Assembly: GCF_000002235.5 (NCBI RefSeq)
Contig: NW_022145610.1
Location: 435,271-499,270 of the forward strand
Source of the DNA: Strongylocentrotus purpuratus
Taxonomy: Eukaryota; Echinodermata; Echinoidea; Camarodonta; Strongylocentrotidae
Direction: 5' to 3'
DNA length: 64,000 bases
The translations under genes and the position numbers were made by a program. Shown here piece by piece: positions 59,515-64,000 of this stretch (position 1 is the stretch's first letter; the number at the start of each line of letters is the position of its first letter). Under the pieces are notes generated by a model. It saw nothing but the letters and a program-made list of their open reading frames with translations, had not been told where the DNA came from and did no database searches.

Positions 59515-60009
59515 GTTAACATGCTTGGCAGTTTTCTCCAATATATACATTAAAATGGATTGAAACCGGCTTCGCGTGTGATGAATGCTTCGCAAAAGCT
59601 CCATATACGGACTCTTCTTTTACTTTTGCAATGCATATTGGCACGAACTTAGATCAAGATCTATCGGCAGATGTTGTTTTTTTGTTTTTGGAAGTTTATT
59701 TTCGTCTTCATGTCAACAATGCAAGATAAAATTGTCGGTAAGATCGATCGAGATTCAATTGTATTGAAATTACCGACCAATCCTTCGCACACATACGGCA
59801 TCCTCCATCGCTCAAACCATTTTTTAACATGTAAACCTATGGGGTAACCATGGACGCTGACCAACTTTTTTTAATAACCATGGTTATTAAAAATATTGAA
59901 ATGTTTTATGCATGGTTACCGAGAATTTTACAGGAACAGTTGAAGTTTATGAATGCAATTCGACCAATCAGATGGCTGGATTTCTTAAGTGAGGTATATA
60001 ATTGATATC

Positions 60010-60141
60010 ATTGCCCTGATATGCCTTTGATATTGCAAACTGTTGAGGGAGGAATAAGAAGAAGGAGAAGAGGAGGAGAGGATGAGGAAGAAGGAGGGGA
60101 AGAAGAAGAAGAAGAAGAAGGAGGTGGAGGAGGAGGAGGAG

Positions 60142-60187
<46 letters not shown>

Positions 60188-60570
60188 AATAAGTTGTTTA
60201 TATTGACCATAGATACATGTCCTTTAAATAACCCTAATCCATGAAGGACTTCATATGAGGAGGGGGAGGAGGAGGGGGAGGGGGGAGGAGGAGGAGGAGG
60301 AGGAGGAGGAGGAGGAGGAGTAGGAGGAGGAGGAGGAGGAGGAGGAGGAGGAGGAGGAGGAGGAGAGGGGGGGTATATTGACCATTGATACATGTCCTTT
60401 AAATAACCCTAATCCATGAGGGACTTCATATGAGGAGGGGGAGGCGGAGGAGGAGGGGGAGGGGGAGGGGAGGAGGAGGAGGAGGAGGAGGAGGAGGAGA
60501 GGGGGGGGGGTATATTGACCATAGATACATGTCCTTTAAATAACCCTAATCCATGAGGGACTTCATATGT
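60010..60570 (+). repeat. (GGA)n-rich minisatellite
   Basis: Three copies of TTGACCATAGATACATGTCC, TTTAAATAACCCTAATCCAT and GGACTTCATATGAGGA (at about 60203, 60377 and 60515) are separated by GGA/GAA tracts of different length, with a GA tract at 60150-60182. Poly-Pro and poly-Gly/Glu frames here are artefacts. Confidence 0.9.
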
Positions 60571-61013
60571 ACTTTTAATGCTAAAGATTGAAATCAAGAA
60601 CAGCCGATATCTATTAACAACGAACTTCAAACAGCAGTCAAACATGTCCCATCTTTCCCAGAAATAGCCGTGAACTTTCTACAAAATGTGCCAATGATAA
60701 TCACTATACATTGAATGGTTACAATTGTAATATCCCTTATCCAGTCAATGACCTTTGAGAAATGCTTCATGGTATTAATATCATTTGTTGCGTTTAAAGG
60801 TAATGACACTGCTTTTTACAATTTTTTAACATCAAGTTTGCCAGGTACTAGTAAAGTATCATAAGATTAAACTCTGCTCTGACAATATTCTATTCCTCAA
60901 TGAAATGATGCCTAAATGATGTATTAAGCTCTTGTAATATCTTTAATTCTGTATGTTAATGTGCATCCCAATTTATCATAGTTATGTCACATTACAAATT
61001 TGGGTGCTTTTTT
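60571..61013. other. unannotated spacer (probable intron)
   Basis: No recognised feature. Confidence 0.35.
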
Positions 61014-61313
61014 CTGTCACAAGCTCGAGTTTGCCAAATAACCTGCTTTTTTCAGACTTGGGATATTATCCCGAAGCTCGAAATTGCTTCTTCACCAGAC
61101 CGATACGCTCATCACAAACTAGCTCAGATGGGTGCAAAATAGCGGGAATTTTTTTTTTTAACAAGTCCAAGATTTCTTGGGATATTTTCTTGACCAAATA
61201 TCCTGCTAGTTGCAACTGCGGGCTGATGAAGACGCAAAGTTAATGGTTAATTTGCGATGAGGATAGTTAAAGTAGTGGGTTTTGGGGCAAACTCGAGCTG
61301 ATGAAGACAGACC
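61014..61313. mobile_element. MITE family A, copy 5
   Basis: The right end CGAGCTGATGAAGACAGACC, followed by TA, is typical. The left end (CTGTCACAAGCTCGAGTTTG) is partly decayed. The interior CCGATACGCTCATCACAAAC and TTGCAACTGCGGGCTGATGA match copies 3 and 4. It ends about 75 bp upstream of the exon at 61388. Confidence 0.85.
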
Positions 61314-61387
61314 TAATGTGTAATCTTTGCATAACACTATCACAAACTCTATTCATTAATTGCCTCATGTTAATGCTATGGTTTCAG

Positions 61388-61548
61388 GAGGCATCTCACA
61401 TCGTTCAAGCTCCTATCACCATCCAGCATATCACAGCTACTAGGTTTATGCTATGGCAAGATGGTAACCATGGTAACCAAACAGATACCGAGGATGAGGG
61501 AAAGAATGTTCTTAACAAGACTGCTGTAGGACAGGAGATAGTTGGAAG
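61388..61548 (+). CDS. exon 3 of 3 found, unidentified beta-propeller-like gene
   Basis: The acceptor is TGGTTTCAG at 61379-61387 and the donor is GGAAG|GTAAGA. The exon begins in phase 0 and ends in phase 2 (161 nt), and phase 0 fits the end of the exon at 54705. It encodes ASHIVQAPITIQHITATRFM, then LWQDGNHGNQTDTEDEGK and NVLNKTAVGQEIVGR. The V-x-x-I-T-A-T-x-x-M-L-x-x-D-G rhythm recalls an RCC1-like blade and is followed by an acidic loop. It sits between the two inverted composite elements. An intermediate exon may have been missed in the 6.7-kb gap. Downstream exons lie outside or were not recognised; the ACTTTCAG near 63935 does not fit phase 2. Function is unknown. Confidence 0.6.
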
Positions 61549-62212
61549 GTAAGAGTATATATTGGTGGATTGAGTGAATAAAATTTCCTAAACACTCACA
61601 ATTTTAAAACTTTAACAAACAAAAAAACACCAGGATGAAATATATTGCTTGCACTGCATGATTTATATAGCCAATGAGCCTTGTCTGTTTGTAATAATGC
61701 TGTTCTTGATCAAGTCAACTTGAATTCATAACCTGTATCGATCCTGTTATAACCATGTATGCTAGTAATGTGACCAGAAAAAAAAATCACTTTTATTGTC
61801 TTCATTCTGTAAACTGATCATCTTTGCTGTTGTTTTATTTTGTTTCTAATTTTATCTTGCCCCTTTTTTTGTTGGAGGGTGCTTCGATCTTTGAGTTCAC
61901 TAAATCCTCAGTCATCCTATCTTTCGTATGCTCCACACTTAAACAAATGTCATCAAACAAGAAGCTTGAAAATAAGTTGAATTGTGTATGATAACAATTA
62001 AAGTTACAGTTTTTTTACTAACTGTGCAATTTACTGATCGAATTTTTAAATTTCACAAGTTTGACTTAAAACGACCCCCACCCCCCCCCCTGTATTTTTA
62101 AAGCCATGAGGGGGCTCAAGATGTGGACCCAGCGCTGTATTTGAAGCCAGACATTGGGGTAGTAAGTTAACCTTGCAGCAAAGGTGAATTCATTCTCAGA
62201 TGACAGAATAAT
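61549..62212. other. unannotated spacer (probable intron)
   Basis: Contains a C run near 62079. Nothing else is recognised. Confidence 0.35.
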
Positions 62213-62290
62213 GTCTGTTCAGAGCCAGAAGGGGGTTAACTCTGTGTTAAAGCACATGAGTTAACATCCTTTAGGCTCCTAACATACAAT
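62213..62290. repeat. short foldback repeat B, copy 3
   Basis: GTCTGTTCAGAGCCAGAAGG at the left, GGTTAACTCTGTGTTAAAGC near the centre and CATCCTTTAGGCTCCTAACA at the right. The right arm is more diverged than in the copies at 8753 and 54069. Confidence 0.65.
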
Positions 62291-62879
62291 GTGATGTTTT
62301 CCATGCTGTGGATGTCTCTCATCAATGGATGTAACCCAATCCATTATGCACCAGGAAGATCAACAAACTGTTATGAGTAGCTGTACAAACCATTCTCTTG
62401 TATATCAACAAGAAGAAGAAGGAAACATTCGAGAGAAAGGGGATAGGTGGAGAATTGGGTCAAGAATGACTTGTTCCTAATCCCTTTCAAGCTTCACTAG
62501 AAAGATTCAACCTTGTCCTTGAAGATATCGGTAGGTGGATTTGACTGTCCTTCCGTAACCCAGTTAGGGTGAGGTTTCCAGCAACCCCTCGGAACAATTC
62601 TCTTTATTCAGACAATTCAGACTTGTTCCCCCAGTACATGGTGTGTTTGAAGTAGCACTAAGACCGCTGGAAGAAAATAGACAACATGAATTGGGAATAA
62701 ACTAGCAAATTGAAAATTAACTGAATAAAAAAAATAAAAAAAATTCTTTGGCCTGATATTATAAATGAATTAAGATTAATTTGTCAGTGCAATACAACTA
62801 AGGTATAATTTTTATTAATATTATTATTTATTTGGCACTTTCAATACATGTCAAAAAGAACATTCAAGTGACTAAAACA
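62291..62879. other. unannotated spacer (probable intron)
   Basis: AT-rich with A tracts near 62727-62742. Nothing is recognised. Confidence 0.35.
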
Positions 62880-63370
62880 AATTATATACCTCACTTAAGA
62901 AATCCAGCCATCTGATTGGTCGAATTGCATTCATAAACTTCAACTGTTCCTGTAAAATTCTCGGTAACCATGCTTAAAACATTTCAATATTTTTAATAAC
63001 CATGGTTATTAAAAATAGTTGGTCAGCCTCCATGGTTACCCCATAGGTTTATACATGTTAAAAAATGGTTTGAGCGATGGAGGATACCGTATGTGTGCGA
63101 AGGATTAGTCGGTAATTTCAATACAATTGAATCTCGATCGATCTTACCGACAATTTTATCTTGCATTGTTGACATGAAGACGAAAATAAACTTCCAAAAA
63201 ACAAAAAAACAACATCTGCCGATAGATCTTGATCTAAGTTCGTGCCAATATGCATTGCAAAAGTAAAAGAAGAGTCCGTATATGGAGCTTTTGCGAAGCA
63301 TTCATCACACGCGAAGCCGGTTTCAATCCATCTAATGTATATATTGTATAAAGCTGCCAAGCATGTTAAC

Positions 63371-63453
63371 ATCGCGCGATGGCCGAGAGGTCTGAGGCGC
63401 TGACTTTAAATTCATCACCTTTTGTACGCAAGAGGTCGAATCTCATCTTCGAC
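63371..63453 (+). ncRNA. tRNA-like block in copy 2 (class II type)
   Basis: GATGGCCGAGAGGTCTGAGG (box A and D arm), GCTGACTTTAAATTCATC in the anticodon region, then TTTTGTACGCAAGAGGTCGA and ATCTCATCTTCGAC with a box B changed to GGTCGAATCTC. The anticodon region differs from the blocks at 59104 and 59433. The acceptor ends do not pair well, so a functional tRNA is unlikely. Confidence 0.5.
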
Positions 63454-63512
63454 CAAAAAAAAAAGTATTTTTTATTTTTTATTTTTTAGTCTATTTTTTT
63501 TCGGCATATAAA

Positions 63513-63676
63513 AGTATTAATGACTGCTTTAATATTCGAGAAATAGTTGTTTTTATACGCTCTCGGGAAGTTACAATTGGGCTATTCCCCTCGGCACGCC
63601 TCGGGTAATAGCACAATTCTAACCTTCCCTTGAGCGTAATAAAACAACTATTTCTCTCAAAGCAGTCATTAATACT
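63513..63676. repeat. 164-bp palindromic head of copy 2
   Basis: AGTATTAATGACTGCTTT and AAAGCAGTCATTAATACT at the two ends, with GCTATTCCCCTCGGC near the centre. Inverted relative to 58880-59044. Confidence 0.9.
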
Positions 63677-64000
63677 ATAATATGGCAATAATTTCATTAT
63701 TACTGGTACATCTGACCAGGTGGCCTAGTGGTCAACTAAATAATCATGGCACTCAGGCCCTCCACCCCACACCTGGTTGAGTGTACAAGTATTTAAACAA
63801 AAGTGTTTAAGGTACACATGTTCTCAGTATTGAGTCATTTGATTATTACTATTTAATGATCACATAATTAATAAACAATATTCACCAAAAATTATTACAT
63901 TTCCAAAAAAGAAGATTTAAACTACTGATGCACTTTCAGAATCTCATTCTTGAGGACCTGAAGAACGTGTTCTTTACTACTACACAATTTTAACCCTGCA
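63677..64000. other. unannotated end of window
   Basis: AT-rich sequence with an ACTTTCAG near 63935 followed by a short open frame NLILEDLKNVFFTTTQF. It does not continue the phase of the exon at 61388 and is not called. Confidence 0.35.

Larger units (their letters stand above)
59030..59680 (+). repeat. 330-bp tandem duplication inside copy 1
   Basis: GCAGTCATTAATACTTTTAT begins at 59030 and again at 59360. Both units run to TCGGCAGATGTTGTTTTT with very few differences. Confidence 0.95.
58880..60003 (+). mobile_element. composite foldback/tRNA-core element, copy 1
   Basis: The element starts with a 165-bp palindrome (58880-59044), then a tRNA-like block, a segment containing GGCTTCGCGTGTGATGAATG and ATGCATATTGGCACGAACTT, and a segment with TTGTCGGTAAGATCGATCG. 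It ends with the palindrome TTAATAACCATGGTTATTAA (about 59872-59891) and TTCTTAAGTGAGGTATATAA. A near-identical copy lies inverted at 62880-63676. The part containing the tRNA-like block is duplicated in tandem here (330 bp). No transposase is present. Short frames shared by the copies are not clearly coding. Confidence 0.8.
62880..63676 (-). mobile_element. composite foldback/tRNA-core element, copy 2 (inverted)
   Basis: Reverse complement of copy 1 with high identity: TTATATACCTCACTTAAGAA end, TTAATAACCATGGTTATTAA palindrome, CGATCGATCTTACCGACAA, AAGTTCGTGCCAATATGCAT and the palindromic head at 63513-63676. It lacks the 330-bp duplication. Its tRNA-like block differs clearly from those of copy 1, although the flanks agree. 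Confidence 0.85.

Noticed and set aside
59585..59767. Shared 60-residue frame in both composite elements (MLRKSSIYGLFFYFC...)
   Set aside because: The frame differs downstream between copies and the identity is explained by the copies being recent, so coding selection is not shown.
60021..60645. Proline-, glycine- and glutamate-rich frames
   Set aside because: By-products of GGA/GA repeats on both strands.

Overview
This is a gene-poor, AT-rich stretch of animal nuclear DNA. It has long introns or intergenic spacers, non-LTR retrotransposons of the CR1/jockey and RTE types, tRNA-derived SINEs, many small terminal-inverted-repeat (TIR) elements, minisatellites, and long (GA)n, (CT)n, (GAA)n, poly-G and poly-C tracts. 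No prokaryotic operon structure, ribosome binding sites, rRNA genes or CRISPR arrays are present. The repeat mix looks most like a marine invertebrate deuterostome such as a sea urchin. That placement is inference from repeat style and is not proven by any gene here.

Layout. 0.9-4.0 kb: a degenerate but nearly complete CR1-type LINE on the minus strand. 4.5-5.6 kb: two small TIR elements. 9.36-12.2 kb: a 67-bp satellite hosting a nest of transposons (PIF/Harbinger-like, then hAT-like, then a GC-rich TIR element) and a separate LINE 3' end. 13-15.2 kb: tRNA-type SINEs around a perfect 678-bp (GAA)226 tract. 18-22.2 kb: a MITE followed by four minisatellites. 23-31 kb: foldbacks, a near-perfect 91-bp-arm palindrome and MITE/SINE copies. 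31-45 kb: mostly featureless sequence with (CT)n tracts, a 542-bp long-TIR element and SINEs. 45.5-48 kb: an 84-bp minisatellite, a strongly GC-rich island and degenerate duplications. 50-62 kb: the only convincing host gene signal. 57.8-58.6 kb: a 50-bp satellite. 58.9-63.7 kb: two inverted copies of a composite element with a palindromic head and a tRNA-like core.

Host genes. Three short exons on the plus strand (50599-50743, 54554-54705, 61388-61548) have splice sites and agree in phase (0 to 1, 1 to 0, 0 to 2). They would join into one uninterrupted reading frame of about 152 residues with beta-propeller-like texture. I could not name the protein. Its start, its end and other exons were not found, and most open reading frames in the window appear to be chance or repeat-derived.

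The most interesting material is the layered transposon nest with readable target-site duplications, the inverted pair of tRNA-containing foldback elements flanking a gene exon, the five-copy TA-flanked MITE family, and the pure GAA expansion.
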